NCBI GenBank assembly: GCA_045592625.1
Contig: JAZNVC010000016.1
Location: forward strand, 1 to 64,000
Direction of reading: 5' to 3'
Origin: SIG607 sp045592625
GTDB lineage: Bacteria > Bacillota > Clostridia > Oscillospirales > Acutalibacteraceae
Length of the DNA stretch: 64,000 nt
A model generated the notes under the pieces. It worked only from the letters and a program-made list of their open reading frames with translations. It was not told the origin of the DNA and ran no database searches. The stretch's first letter is position 1. Every line of letters begins with the position of its first letter. Both the position numbers and the translations under genes were made by a program. Shown here in pieces: positions 52,311 through 60,315 of the stretch.

Positions 52311-52835
52311 TTAGTATTTTTTCAATTTTTTAATGTAATCGAAGGTTTTGACTTCACCCTTATCTTTAAGCATAAGAAGAAGACTTTCCAGTAAATCGGA
52401 AGTATCGGGGTGAATAAATCTATTTGGTTTTCCCCTCATAAAATATTCATACGGGTGAGAATCTTTATAATTTTTACCCTGATAAATCTTACTTGCCGCC
52501 AATCTGTCGCAAAACATTTCCTTAAGAAACCTAAGGGGCATTTTAATAGGCACAACCTTCCCCGCTATTTTGCTATAATCGGTCCAATATTCAAAATGAT
52601 GTTTATTTCTGCCTTTGTGATGAAGCCAAGCGGAAGAATAACCAAACTTCGCCCGTTGGCCTTCGTTAGGGCTTTTATTGCCGAGATAGTATTTAACACC
52701 TGCAAAAAATTCAAAGGGGGAAAATTTAGAGAAATCGTGAAAAAATCCCTGAAAGCCTATTCCTGCCTTTACGCAGTGCACAAAAACAGTGTGTCTGTGA
52801 CGAATAACGGTTATTAAATGTCCAAAAAAGTTCAT
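52311..52835 (-). CDS. DUF5662 family protein
   Basis: 174 residues. Family features: HLITVIRHRHTVFVHC, HDFSKFSPFEF and AWLHHKGRNKHHFEYW; the clustered His/Asp residues suggest a metal-binding helical protein like HD or ferritin-like families (inference). No known function. The ATG at 52835 is preceded by GGTGAAGG; the frame stays open further upstream but has no ribosome site there. Confidence 0.8.
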   Translation of the reverse strand: MNFFGHLITVIRHRHTVFVHCVKAGIGFQGFFHDFSKFSPFEFFAGVKYYLGNKSPNEGQRAKFGYSSAWLHHKGRNKHHFEYWTDYSKIAGKVVPIKMPLRFLKEMFCDRLAASKIYQGKNYKDSHPYEYFMRGKPNRFIHPDTSDLLESLLLMLKDKGEVKTFDYIKKLKKY

Positions 52836-52904
52836 ATAAATACCTTCACCCTGTTCCATAAAAACGTTTATAATAAGTATAGCATAAAAGCGGTTAAAAA
52901 TCAA

Positions 52905-52979
52905 TGCGAAGCGTTGTGATGATATACCATTGCATTCGTGGATAAAAAAACTCTCATTCCGAAGAACGAGAGTTTTTTG
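52905..52979. repeat. Hairpin-array fragment and terminator
   Basis: ATGCGAAGCGTTGTGATGATATACC, one hairpin unit plus a GATGATAT linker, followed by AAAACTCTC…GAGAGTTTT (52946-52976), a bidirectional terminator-like stem. Confidence 0.55.
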
Positions 52980-53037
52980 CGTAAGAGCAGTATAACGGTG
53001 CGTGATTGGGGTAAAGAAAAGCAAAAAGGTGCGTAAG

Positions 53038-53415
53038 CTACTGCAATTTATCACTATAAACAAATTGCGAGTTTTCTGCCAGTTGGAAATATTCGTTATC
53101 TCCATTGTCAACTAAAACCAAAGTATTTGAATCCGTTATCTTAAAAACAAATTTCGCAATTTGTGTATCTGCGATCAAAGTGTTTTTCTCGATGGTAAAG
53201 GAACCATTTGCGGCAAAAGAAACAGTGCTTCCTGCTCCCAATGAAAAATCACCATTCTCAATACATAAGTACACATACGGCGTTAATCCTTCTTCAAAAT
53301 CGCCATCCATATAATAGGTGCCTGAGATTAACTTTTCTTTCGTTTCGACGGTATTACAACCGGCAATAGAAAGAGTTACAACAAAGCAAAGAAAATAAAA
53401 AACAATTCTTTTCAT
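53038..53415 (-). CDS. Small lipoprotein, unknown
   Basis: 125 residues. Lipoprotein signal with lipobox LSIAGC (15-20), then a beta-rich domain with GTYYMDGDFEEGLTPYVYLCIENGDFSLG and a C-terminal strand pair; it resembles small lipocalin-like surface proteins, but no family was recognised. Its ATG overlaps the stop of the four-helix-bundle gene (ATGA), so the two are translationally coupled. Confidence 0.65.
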   Translation of the reverse strand: MKRIVFYFLCFVVTLSIAGCNTVETKEKLISGTYYMDGDFEEGLTPYVYLCIENGDFSLGAGSTVSFAANGSFTIEKNTLIADTQIAKFVFKITDSNTLVLVDNGDNEYFQLAENSQFVYSDKLQ

Positions 53416-53765
53416 TTCGTGTTCTCCTTTGCGGTTTTACAAGAAGCAATCAACATAACACGCAAAGACGTACATTTTGCAGAAAGCGTTTTATATGCTT
53501 GCTCGTCAATGTAGTTGGTTTTGTGTAATAATTCAAGCCAATAGCCTGTTTCGCTTGCTTCTTTCAAAGCAATTTCCAACTTAGAAATAAAATCCTTCTT
53601 GCCTTGTGCATACTGTGATTCGTGGATATTAGCGCCAATACTTGTGCCGCTTCTGCCAATTTGGTTAGAAATAATGGCTTCCCGATTTTCTTTAAGTTGT
53701 CTTACAAGGTTTATAATATCCACAGCAAACTCCATTGAAAGTTCTGCAAGCTTATTTTCTTTCAC
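53412..53765 (-). CDS. Four-helix-bundle protein (S23/IVP family)
   Basis: 117 residues. Family motif LIRSGTSIGANI-like: NQIGRSGTSIGANIHESQYAQGKKDFISKLEIALKEASETGYWLELL, as in TIGR02436, first seen inside 23S rRNA intervening sequences and related in fold to the Avd subunit of diversity-generating retroelements. Function unknown. The start is GTG 53765 after GGAGGCG. Directly upstream (53816-53985) is a hairpin array; directly downstream an overlapping lipoprotein gene. A paralog lies at 54780-55130. Confidence 0.85.
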   Translation of the reverse strand: MKENKLAELSMEFAVDIINLVRQLKENREAIISNQIGRSGTSIGANIHESQYAQGKKDFISKLEIALKEASETGYWLELLHKTNYIDEQAYKTLSAKCTSLRVMLIASCKTAKENTK

Positions 53766-53815
53766 AAAATCGCCTCCTTTAAAAGTAATTATATCTTAAA
53801 ATTCAGGACATTTCA

Positions 53816-53985
53816 ATGATGCATCGCCAATGGCGACATGATGCATTTGCTACGCAAATATGATGTTGCTCCCTTGGGTCGCAATGATGCGATGTTTGCC
53901 ATAAAATGTGGCGAAGCCACACATCCTTCGCGAAGCGAACATCATTAGGCGAAGCCGTCATCATTTGCCGAAGGCAAACATCATT
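53816..53985. repeat. Hairpin array with flipping linker (array 3)
   Basis: Units such as GCATCGCC-AAT-GGCGA, ATTTGC-TAC-GCAAAT, GTGGC-GAA-GCCAC and TTTGCC-GAA-GGCAAA; linker ATGATG on the left half, CATCAT on the right half. It ends in a terminator-like pair ACCCACCTTTGTC…GACAAAAGTGCG. Two frames through it look like proteins but only reflect the repeat. Confidence 0.7.
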
Positions 53986-54082
53986 CAAAAAACCCACCTT
54001 TGTCGGTAGACAAAAGTGCGTTTTTTGTTGTCATTCGTGTCCGAAAAAGAACTGGGCAAAAACCGAGGATTTTCTTTTATTA

Positions 54083-54562
54083 TCAATATATTTCTTTAAT
54101 AAACATCAATAAATCGGTATTATCAAAAAATTCAAAGGGTTCACTATCAATTTCTTTAAATCCCAAAGAAATTTGCGTTTTTATAGATGGTATGTTTTGA
54201 CCATCTACCGTACACATTAAATACTTAGCACCTATATTCGATAAATATTTACATCCAGCCGTTACTAATCTTTTAGCATTTCCTAATCTTCTATACTCTT
54301 CATCAACCCATAAATCTGAGTAAAACCACTTTTCAGTTTCTTTTCCATTTTGAATAAAATGCGCAAAACCAATTACATCATTCTTTTTGTTATATAGTAC
54401 AACACAAAAATAGCCTGTAAAACTTTGTGCCCGCTCAATTGTATGCTTTAACCCTCTAAAAACCTTATCAGATATTACTCCGTGCTTGTCTGCTATTGCT
54501 TTTATGATTGCATCACTGGGTTTGCTAAAAATTTCAACATTGTTTTCAGTAAAATTATTCAT
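54083..54562 (-). CDS. GNAT-family N-acetyltransferase
   Basis: 159 residues. GNAT fold with DVIGFAHF, motif A DLWVDEEYRRLGNAKRLV (the R/Q-x-x-G-x-G/A acetyl-CoA loop reads RRLGNA), then a C-terminal strand and GFKEI. Acetylates an unknown amine; could be an antibiotic, a protein N terminus or a metabolite. GAAGGAG precedes the ATG. Its upstream region carries a tiny ORF with a strong ribosome site and then a terminator-like hairpin, which suggests attenuation. Confidence 0.75.
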   Translation of the reverse strand: MNNFTENNVEIFSKPSDAIIKAIADKHGVISDKVFRGLKHTIERAQSFTGYFCVVLYNKKNDVIGFAHFIQNGKETEKWFYSDLWVDEEYRRLGNAKRLVTAGCKYLSNIGAKYLMCTVDGQNIPSIKTQISLGFKEIDSEPFEFFDNTDLLMFIKEIY

Positions 54563-54588
54563 AATAAAACTCCTTCAAAATAATAAAC

Positions 54589-54609
54589 GCTCTTGATAAA
54601 ACCAAGAGC
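54589..54609 (-). terminator. Attenuator-like hairpin before the GNAT gene
   Basis: GCTCTTG-GTTTTAT-CAAGAGC followed by GTTTATTATTTT on the minus strand, between the mini-ORF and the GNAT start. Confidence 0.5.
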
Positions 54610-54631
54610 ATTTACATCCAAGAAGTAACTT

Positions 54632-54685
54632 TTATTTAACAGCGGACAAAACGACTTTTGATTTTATCAATACTTTCCTTTTCAT
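54632..54685 (-). CDS. Possible 17-residue leader peptide
   Basis: MKRKVLIKSKVVLSAVK, very basic, with GAGGTGG 5 bases before its ATG. It lies between a promoter-like AT-rich region and the hairpin in front of the acetyltransferase gene. Read as a ribosome-controlled leader; could be chance. Confidence 0.35.
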   Translation of the reverse strand: MKRKVLIKSKVVLSAVK

Positions 54686-54779
54686 TTTGTCCACCTCACT
54701 TTCATTTTAGGTTAGTTATATTTTAACATCAAATAAGTCAAATGTCAACACACGGTGATATATTATTTTTTGCATAGCA

Positions 54780-55130
54780 TTATTTTTTTAATTTGCTTTT
54801 TGCAGTATTTATTGAAGTAACTAACAACTTTTTAACTTCAATGCATTTTTCTAAAATATCATTATTATCATAATAACCACTTTCAGTTAAAAGTTCTAAC
54901 CAATATTCACTTTCAGAGCACTCTTTAAGTGCAATTTGAAGTTTGGCAATAAAATCGGCTGTTCCGTGCCCGTAAAACGCTTCACGAATATTTGCACCGA
55001 TACTTGTACCGCTACGGATAAGTTGGTTCGTTAATACACTTTCCTTTTTTGTCTGTTTTACAAAATTGCAAACCTTAATTATCTGCAAAGCAAACTCTTT
55101 AGATTTAATAATTAACGGACTATCAACCAT
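54780..55130 (-). CDS. Four-helix-bundle protein (S23/IVP family), paralog
   Basis: 116 residues, the same family as 53412-53765: TNQLIRSGTSIGANIREAFYGHGTADFIAKLQIALKECSESEYWLELL. AAGGTGG precedes the ATG. Alone on its transcript; flanked upstream by an interleaved repeat. Two diverged copies within 1.5 kb suggest separate acquisition rather than recent duplication, as the shared residues are mostly the family core. Function unknown. Confidence 0.83.
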   Translation of the reverse strand: MVDSPLIIKSKEFALQIIKVCNFVKQTKKESVLTNQLIRSGTSIGANIREAFYGHGTADFIAKLQIALKECSESEYWLELLTESGYYDNNDILEKCIEVKKLLVTSINTAKSKLKK

Positions 55131-55214
55131 AGTATTACCACCTTTCTTGTCATAATTATACCACTATAAAACAAAAAGAGCAAGGCAAAGCCTTGCGAAA
55201 AATACTTATTACCT

Positions 55215-55323
55215 CTTACTTCTTACTTATTACTTCCCAAAGCCCCAAGGACTTTTCGAGGTAAGAGTGAATAGGTAATAGGTAAGAAGTAAGCCCCAAG
55301 AACTTATCGTCCTTGGGGCTTTG
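55215..55323. repeat. Interleaved inverted repeat (A-B-A'-B')
   Basis: A CTTACTTCTTACTTATTAC (55215-55233) with A' 55275-55293 (one mismatch), B CAAAGCCCCAAGGAC (55238-55252) with B' 55309-55323 (perfect). B' also forms a small hairpin with AAGCCCCAAG at 55291-55300, the likely terminator of the tRNA cluster. Confidence 0.6.
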
Positions 55324-55397
55324 GAGCGGATTACGGGGCTCGAACCCGCTACCTCCACCTTGGCAAGGTGGCGCTCTACCAGATGAGCTAAATCCGC
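55322..55397 (-). tRNA. tRNA-Gly (GCC)
   Basis: Anticodon loop TTGCCAA, acceptor GCGGATT/AATCCGC, encoded CCA. Last of the cluster Val-Asp-Phe-Gly. Confidence 0.92.
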
Positions 55398-55405
55398 ATA
55401 TTAAA

Positions 55406-55481
55406 TGGTGCCTCCGGTCGGAATCGAACCAACGACACGGGGATTTTCAGTCCCCTGCTCTACCAACTGAGCTACAGAGGC
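55406..55481 (-). tRNA. tRNA-Phe (GAA)
   Basis: Anticodon loop CTGAAAA, GGTTCGATTCC T-arm, encoded CCA. Confidence 0.93.
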
Positions 55482-55488
55482 AAAAAAG

Positions 55489-55565
55489 TGGCGACCTGGA
55501 TGGGGCTCGAACCCACGACCTCTAGCGTGACAGGCTAGCGTTCTAACCAGCTGAACTACCAGGCC
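55489..55565 (-). tRNA. tRNA-Asp (GTC)
   Basis: Anticodon loop CTGTCAC, GGTTCGAGCC T-arm, encoded CCA. Confidence 0.93.
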
Positions 55566-55572
55566 ATAAAAA

Positions 55573-55648
55573 TGGTGGGAACAATAGGGCTCGAACCTAT
55601 GACCCTCTGCTTGTAAGGCAGATGCTCTCCCAGCTGAGCTATGCTCCC
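55573..55648 (-). tRNA. tRNA-Val (TAC)
   Basis: Anticodon loop CTTACAA, acceptor GGGAGCA/TGTTCCC, encoded CCA. First gene of the tRNA cluster. Confidence 0.93.
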
Positions 55649-55751
55649 ACATCGAACCGCTACCCGTGTATTACGTACCGGCGACTTTGATATAATACCA
55701 CAACCATTTCTTTTTGTCAACACTTTTTTAAACTTTTTTCAAAAAATTTTT

Positions 55752-56633
55752 TCAGGTTTCTTTTTCTTCAGCAAACGTCTTTATCTCTGCAGGAGAAAAG
55801 GTATAAGCTTTATTACAGAAATGACATTCAACCTTTATTTCAGGCATTTCTTCGGCCATAGAAATAAGTTCTTCCTTACTTATGCTTGACAGTACACCCT
55901 TAACTCTTTCTCTGTTACATGGGCAGTTATAATGAGTATTAGTTTCATAAAGTATTTCGGTTTCGAACCCTTTAAGCATTGTAAATACAATATCCTTAAT
56001 GTCTAACCCCTCGTCCATCATAGCAGTAACGGGACGAATGTGCTTTAAATTTTCTTCTAATTTTTCAATAGTAGAATTATCGGCACCCGGAAGAAGTTGA
56101 ATAAGCACACCACCCGCCTTTTTAACGGTAAGGTCAGGATTAACAAGTACACCCAATGCACAAACAGACGGAATTTGTTCGCTTACTGCATAATAAGCGG
56201 TAATATCCTCTGCAATTTCTCCCGAAACAAGCGGTACAGAACCGCTATACGGCTCTTTCATTCCTATGTCCTTTATAACGTATAAAAGTCCATCGGTACC
56301 TACAGCACCGCTGACATCCAGTTTTCCGTTTGACTTTAAAGGAATTTCTACTCTCGGATTAGTAACGTAACCCCGAACGTTTCCCTTTGCATCGGCAACA
56401 CAAACCAGAGCACCTATAGGACCGTCCGCATTAATACGAACCGTTACGGTATCCTTTTCGCCCTTCATCATATTGCCCATTATAGAAGTAGCGGTAAGAA
56501 GTCTTCCAAGAGCTGCCGTTACAACTGCACTTGTGTGAAAATATTCCTCTGCCTTTGCTACTATATCGGTTGAATCAAGTGCAGTTGCCATAATTGCACC
56601 GTCACTTGTAATAGTTCTTATAAGTTTTCCCAT
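55752..56633 (-). CDS. hslO: Redox-regulated chaperone Hsp33
   Basis: 293 residues, full length. N-terminal core (LIRTITSDGAIMATALD) and the C-terminal zinc switch with NCPCNRERV (C-x-C) and CHFCNKAY (C-x2-C), the four zinc cysteines. Oxidation releases zinc and activates holdase chaperoning. AAAGGT precedes the ATG. Follows the methyltransferase gene by 2 bases, and is the last gene of a three-gene transcript. Confidence 0.94.
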   Translation of the reverse strand: MGKLIRTITSDGAIMATALDSTDIVAKAEEYFHTSAVVTAALGRLLTATSIMGNMMKGEKDTVTVRINADGPIGALVCVADAKGNVRGYVTNPRVEIPLKSNGKLDVSGAVGTDGLLYVIKDIGMKEPYSGSVPLVSGEIAEDITAYYAVSEQIPSVCALGVLVNPDLTVKKAGGVLIQLLPGADNSTIEKLEENLKHIRPVTAMMDEGLDIKDIVFTMLKGFETEILYETNTHYNCPCNRERVKGVLSSISKEELISMAEEMPEIKVECHFCNKAYTFSPAEIKTFAEEKET

Positions 56634-56635
56634 TA

Positions 56636-57376
56636 CTATACCTTTCTGCAGACAAATATTTGTCGTTCCTCGTTTTTTTTCGGTTTGCTGAATGAATTTT
56701 CTCCAAGAATATCAAGCACCTTGAATCCTGATTTAGTAAGCATTTTTATAAGTTCGTTGTCGCTGTATGCTCTTTCGCAAAATTCTTCGTGTTCCCTTAT
56801 ATAACTTTCTGACTCGTTAATGAAAAAATCAAGACAAATATCGGTAATTTTTCTTTTCTTATCATAAAAGTTCTGCCAAACACAATAAAGATTTTCCTTT
56901 TCAAAAACAAAACAGTTATCACCTAAAACTGCTTGGTGCTTATAAATAGTATTAGCATCAAAAACAAAAAGTCGGTCCTTTTCCAAAAACAATGATACTT
57001 TTTTAAAGAATTTTATAAGTTCTCTCTTTTCGGTAACGTGATTAACCGTATCAAGACAGGCAACAGCACCATCAACAGTACCGTATAGGTCAAGTTCCTG
57101 TCCCGACTGATTAAGAAATAAAATATCAAGACCCTTTTCCTTTGCCTTTTGCTGTGCTATCTCTAACATCGAAACAGAGGGGTCGGCACCAATAACCTCT
57201 ATTCCCTTTTGAGCAAAACAAAGTGAAAAACCTCCCGTACCGCAACCAACGTCAAGAAGAAGTGTGGGAAGTCTGTCATACTTTTCAAAAACCCGACAGA
57301 GAAAATCTGCCGAGCTTTCATAGTTAACATCACCTGTTAAACTGTCGTAATAAAGAGAAAAAACACCATATTCCAT
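56636..57376 (-). CDS. Class I SAM-dependent methyltransferase
   Basis: 246 residues. YDSLTGDVNYESSADFLCRVF start, motif I LLLDVGCGTGGFSLCFAQKG, VIGADPSVSML, ACLDTVNHV: the Methyltransf_25 type typical of small-molecule methylases. Substrate unknown. Its start overlaps the stop of the TrpR-like gene and it ends 2 bases before hslO. Confidence 0.85.
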   Translation of the reverse strand: MEYGVFSLYYDSLTGDVNYESSADFLCRVFEKYDRLPTLLLDVGCGTGGFSLCFAQKGIEVIGADPSVSMLEIAQQKAKEKGLDILFLNQSGQELDLYGTVDGAVACLDTVNHVTEKRELIKFFKKVSLFLEKDRLFVFDANTIYKHQAVLGDNCFVFEKENLYCVWQNFYDKKRKITDICLDFFINESESYIREHEEFCERAYSDNELIKMLTKSGFKVLDILGENSFSKPKKNEERQIFVCRKV

Positions 57377-57660
57377 TATTTTCTGTTTCTTTCAATAAGA
57401 TTTGAAACAGCACCCGTTCCATCGCTAAGCACCCTTTTAACACGGCTTACTGTTGCAGTACTGGCACCTGTTTCCTTAACTATTTCGCTATATACACGTC
57501 TTTCTTTAAGCATCTTTGCAACGGTATAACGCTGTGCAATAGATAAAACTTCTTTTGATGTACACATATCGCTGAAAAAATCGGCACATTCATCAATATC
57601 CTTTAAACTTATAATAGCCTTAAAAAAGTCTTCAGCAGTTTTCTTTTGTTGAGCGTTCAC
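57376..57660 (-). CDS. YerC/YecD family TrpR-related regulator
   Basis: 94 residues. TrpR-superfamily helices: FFSDMCTSKEVLSIAQRYTVAKML, YSEIVKETGASTATVSRVKRVL, a short HTH protein as in B. subtilis YerC. Represses or monitors genes in response to an unknown ligand. The start is GTG with GGGAGTTGATT upstream. First gene of the regulator-methyltransferase-hslO transcript. Confidence 0.85.
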   Translation of the reverse strand: MNAQQKKTAEDFFKAIISLKDIDECADFFSDMCTSKEVLSIAQRYTVAKMLKERRVYSEIVKETGASTATVSRVKRVLSDGTGAVSNLIERNRK

Positions 57661-57807
57661 TTAATCAACTCCCACTATCGTTTTAAATATTTTAACAGAT
57701 TAAAGCACGAAAGTCAATACAACTTAAAAAAGAAAAAATTTTAACATTTTACACTTAGCACTTGACTTTTAATAGAAAATATTGTATTATCTTTTTGTTA
57801 TGAATAA

Positions 57808-57894
57808 GCCGCTGTGGTGGAATAGGCAGACACAAGGGACTTAAAATCCCTCGGTAGCGATACCGTACCGGTTCAAGTCCGGTCAGCGGCACCA
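57808..57894 (+). tRNA. tRNA-Leu (TAA)
   Basis: Class II tRNA, acceptor GCCGCTG/CAGCGGC, anticodon loop CTTAAAA, encoded CCA. Confidence 0.93.
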
Positions 57895-57899
57895 AAAAA

Positions 57900-57926
57900 T
57901 CCAAGTCTTCGGACTTGGATTTTTTT
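57900..57926 (+). terminator. tRNA-Leu(TAA) terminator
   Basis: TCCAAGTC-TTCG-GACTTGGA plus seven Ts, same as at 46411 except for one extra T. Confidence 0.92.
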
Positions 57927-57927
57927 A

Positions 57928-58185
57928 TCCAAGCCGACAGGCTTGGTATATCATCACGCTTTAGCGTGTATATCATTGCCGCATTTATGCGGCGCATATC
58001 ATCACACCGTAGGTGTGCATAACATCATCGGCTTGATGAGATACAGTGGCTTTGCCACTGATGATATGCAAAACTGAAGTTTTGATGATATGCAAGGCTT
58101 CGCCTTGATTGTAAAGTTGGTTATGAACACTCGCACCAGAAAAATTATTCGCCTTGCGGCGAGTTATATTGCTTCGCATTGATTG
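57928..58185. repeat. Hairpin array with flipping linker (array 4)
   Basis: Units ACGC-TTTA-GCGT, TGCCGCA-TTTA-TGCGGC, CACACC-GTA-GGTGTG, CAGTGG-CTTT-GCCACTG, AAAACT-GA-AGTTTT and CAAGGC-TTC-GCCTTG; linker TATCATC on the left and GATGATAT on the right, flipping near 58030-58045. It fills the 373-base gap before the ger operon; no gene seen in it. Confidence 0.75.
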
Positions 58186-58267
58186 TTTTTCCGTTTTCAA
58201 AACATAATTGCAAACTGATTTTTGTATGTAATTATGCTTTTTGTTTATACTAAAAATGGTGAGAAAA

Positions 58268-59740
58268 ATGGATATAAAATTTTTTGAAGGCAAGAAACTT
58301 TGCGAAAATCTTAAAGAAAATATGGAATATATAAAAGAAATATTTAAAAATGATGACATTCTGCGAATAAGAGAGCTTACTACCCCAACGGGTACCAAAT
58401 GTGTCCTATTTTTCTTTGACGGTATGGTAAACAGCGAGGTACTAAATGAATCGGTTGTACGTCCACTTCTTACCTTTAATCAGGAATATGTGGGTTCAAA
58501 AGCAGCTTTTGCAGTACAACATATTCTTTTTACTGCTGAAACAAAGGTGTGCAATATAATATCCGATATGCTCAGAAGTCTTTTGTATGGTGATACCCTT
58601 ATCCTTTTTGAAAATGATACACAGGCAGTTACAGTTAATACTAAGGGTTGGCGCACAAGAGGAATAAGTGAACCGGGAGACGAAAGGGTTTTACAGGGGC
58701 CAAGAGAAGGCTTTGATGAGTCTGTTATGCTGAATTTAGCAATGCTGAGAAGAAAATTATCCACCCCCGACCTTAAAGCAGAGTTTATTCAGTCAGGCAG
58801 ACGTACCGATACAAGAATGTTTATATGTTATCTTGAATCTGTTGTAAACCGCACCACATTAAACGAACTTAAAAAACGTATTAAAAAAATAGATATTGAT
58901 TCCATTTTAGACGCAAACTATATAAACGAGTTAATTAACGAAAACCGATTTTCAATTTTCAAAACAGCAGGTACTACAGAACGGCCTGATATTGTGGCAG
59001 CGAGATTACTTGAAGGCAGAGTTGCACTCTTCGTAGACGGTACACCTGTCATACTCACCGTCCCATATCTATTCAGCGAAAATTTCCAGAGCGATGATGA
59101 TTATTATCAGAACTATACAGTAGCTTTTATCGGCAGAATAATGCGGTATATCAGCTTTATGTTGGCTATTAGCATTCCGTCTGTGTTTTTAGCCCTTTTA
59201 AGCCACCACAAACAGCTTATTCCAACCTCTCTCTATCTGACCATATCAGCTTCACGAAACTCACTGCCCTTCCCCTCTGTCCTTGAATGTCTTTTGCTTA
59301 TTTTAATATTCGAATTGCTGAGAGAAACAGGACTGAGAGTTCCTCAAAGTATGGGTAGTGCTTTGTCCATTGTGGGAGGGCTTGTAATAGGCCAAGCATC
59401 TGTGGAAGCCAAAATTGTTAGTGCTCCGATGCTTATAGCAGTAGCAGCAGGCGGTATAGCCGGACTTATGGTGCAAAGACTTAAAGGGGCTGTTTTTTAT
59501 AGCCGTATAATTCTTGTTTTACTTTGTTATTTTTTTGGACTTACAGGATATTTTATAGGCATTACGGTTCTTTTTACGATAATTTTTTCACTTAATTCAT
59601 TCGGCACTGATTATACTGCTTCACTGAATGAACTTTCATTTCAAAGCCTTAAGGACAGCATATTCAGAGCACCTTGGTTTAAAATGCGTACTCGTCCACA
59701 TTTTAGTCCTAACAGAATAAGACAAAGGAGCAAAAAATGA
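58268..59740 (+). CDS. Spore germination protein, GerA subunit
   Basis: 490 residues. PF03323 family: a large N-terminal hydrophilic part (CVLFFFDGMVN, GDTLILFENDTQAVTVNTKGWRTRGISEPGDERVLQGPREGFDES) and five or six transmembrane helices in the C-terminal part (about 290-460). Part of the inner spore membrane germinant receptor. ATG 58268 with GGTGAG just upstream; a TTG at 58241 is also in frame. Overlaps the GerC-like gene by 4 bases. Confidence 0.9.
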   Translation: MDIKFFEGKKLCENLKENMEYIKEIFKNDDILRIRELTTPTGTKCVLFFFDGMVNSEVLNESVVRPLLTFNQEYVGSKAAFAVQHILFTAETKVCNIISDMLRSLLYGDTLILFENDTQAVTVNTKGWRTRGISEPGDERVLQGPREGFDESVMLNLAMLRRKLSTPDLKAEFIQSGRRTDTRMFICYLESVVNRTTLNELKKRIKKIDIDSILDANYINELINENRFSIFKTAGTTERPDIVAARLLEGRVALFVDGTPVILTVPYLFSENFQSDDDYYQNYTVAFIGRIMRYISFMLAISIPSVFLALLSHHKQLIPTSLYLTISASRNSLPFPSVLECLLLILIFELLRETGLRVPQSMGSALSIVGGLVIGQASVEAKIVSAPMLIAVAAGGIAGLMVQRLKGAVFYSRIILVLLCYFFGLTGYFIGITVLFTIIFSLNSFGTDYTASLNELSFQSLKDSIFRAPWFKMRTRPHFSPNRIRQRSKK

Positions 59741-60315
59741 AATTTTTTAAAATACTTTTCGTCCTGTTTGTTGCTTTTTCTCTTTGCTCTTGTTCTTCCT
59801 TAACCCAAATGCGCGAGGTGGAGGATGCTGTTCTTATTTCTGCTCTCGGATTTGACAGAAGCGGAGAACTTATAAAAATGTCTGCGGAAATCGCCTTTAA
59901 AAGCGAAGAAAAGACGGTTCTTTCCTCGTTAGGCAAACACATAGAAGATTGTATAGAAGAAATAGAAAAGAATATCCCTGAAAAACTTATTTTCTCTCAT
60001 TGCGGTGCTGTAGTATTAGGACAAAGTCTTACCCATAAAACATCTGTATCAATACTGGATTATCTTTATATAAAGGAGGATTTCCCCCTTAATTGTTACG
60101 TTGTTTCTGCTGACAATGCACAAAAAATTATAAATTGCGAAATGCCAAATGAAGAATCTATCGGATACTGTTTGTATGAGCTTCTTTCAGAAAAAGGCGA
60201 AAATACCGATAGCAGAATTTTTGCTCTTTACAGAAACGAAGAAATGTTTCTTCCCTGCTTTACTGCAAATGAAAAAACCTTAAAAAGAGAGACAAAAAAA
60301 TGGAAAATAAATTAA
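59737..60315 (+). CDS. Shortened GerC-like spore germination lipoprotein
   Basis: 192 residues, about half the usual 350-400. Lipobox FSLCSCSS with cysteine near 19, then the N-terminal GerC domain (EVEDAVLISALGFDRSGE, KLIFSHCGAVVLGQSL, LDYLYIKEDFPLNCYVVSADNAQKI). It stops shortly after NEKTLKRETKKWKIN: the C-terminal GerC domains are missing. The next gene overlaps its end by 16 bases, so the shortening looks settled, not a sequencing cut. Overlaps gerA by 4 bases. Confidence 0.8.
   Translation: MKFFKILFVLFVAFSLCSCSSLTQMREVEDAVLISALGFDRSGELIKMSAEIAFKSEEKTVLSSLGKHIEDCIEEIEKNIPEKLIFSHCGAVVLGQSLTHKTSVSILDYLYIKEDFPLNCYVVSADNAQKIINCEMPNEESIGYCLYELLSEKGENTDSRIFALYRNEEMFLPCFTANEKTLKRETKKWKIN

Noticed and set aside
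53803..54112. Open frames on both strands through array 3, full of repeated HHIC/SFAKRTS-like residues
   Set aside because: They are translations of the hairpin repeats and change identity with each array; no ribosome site in place.
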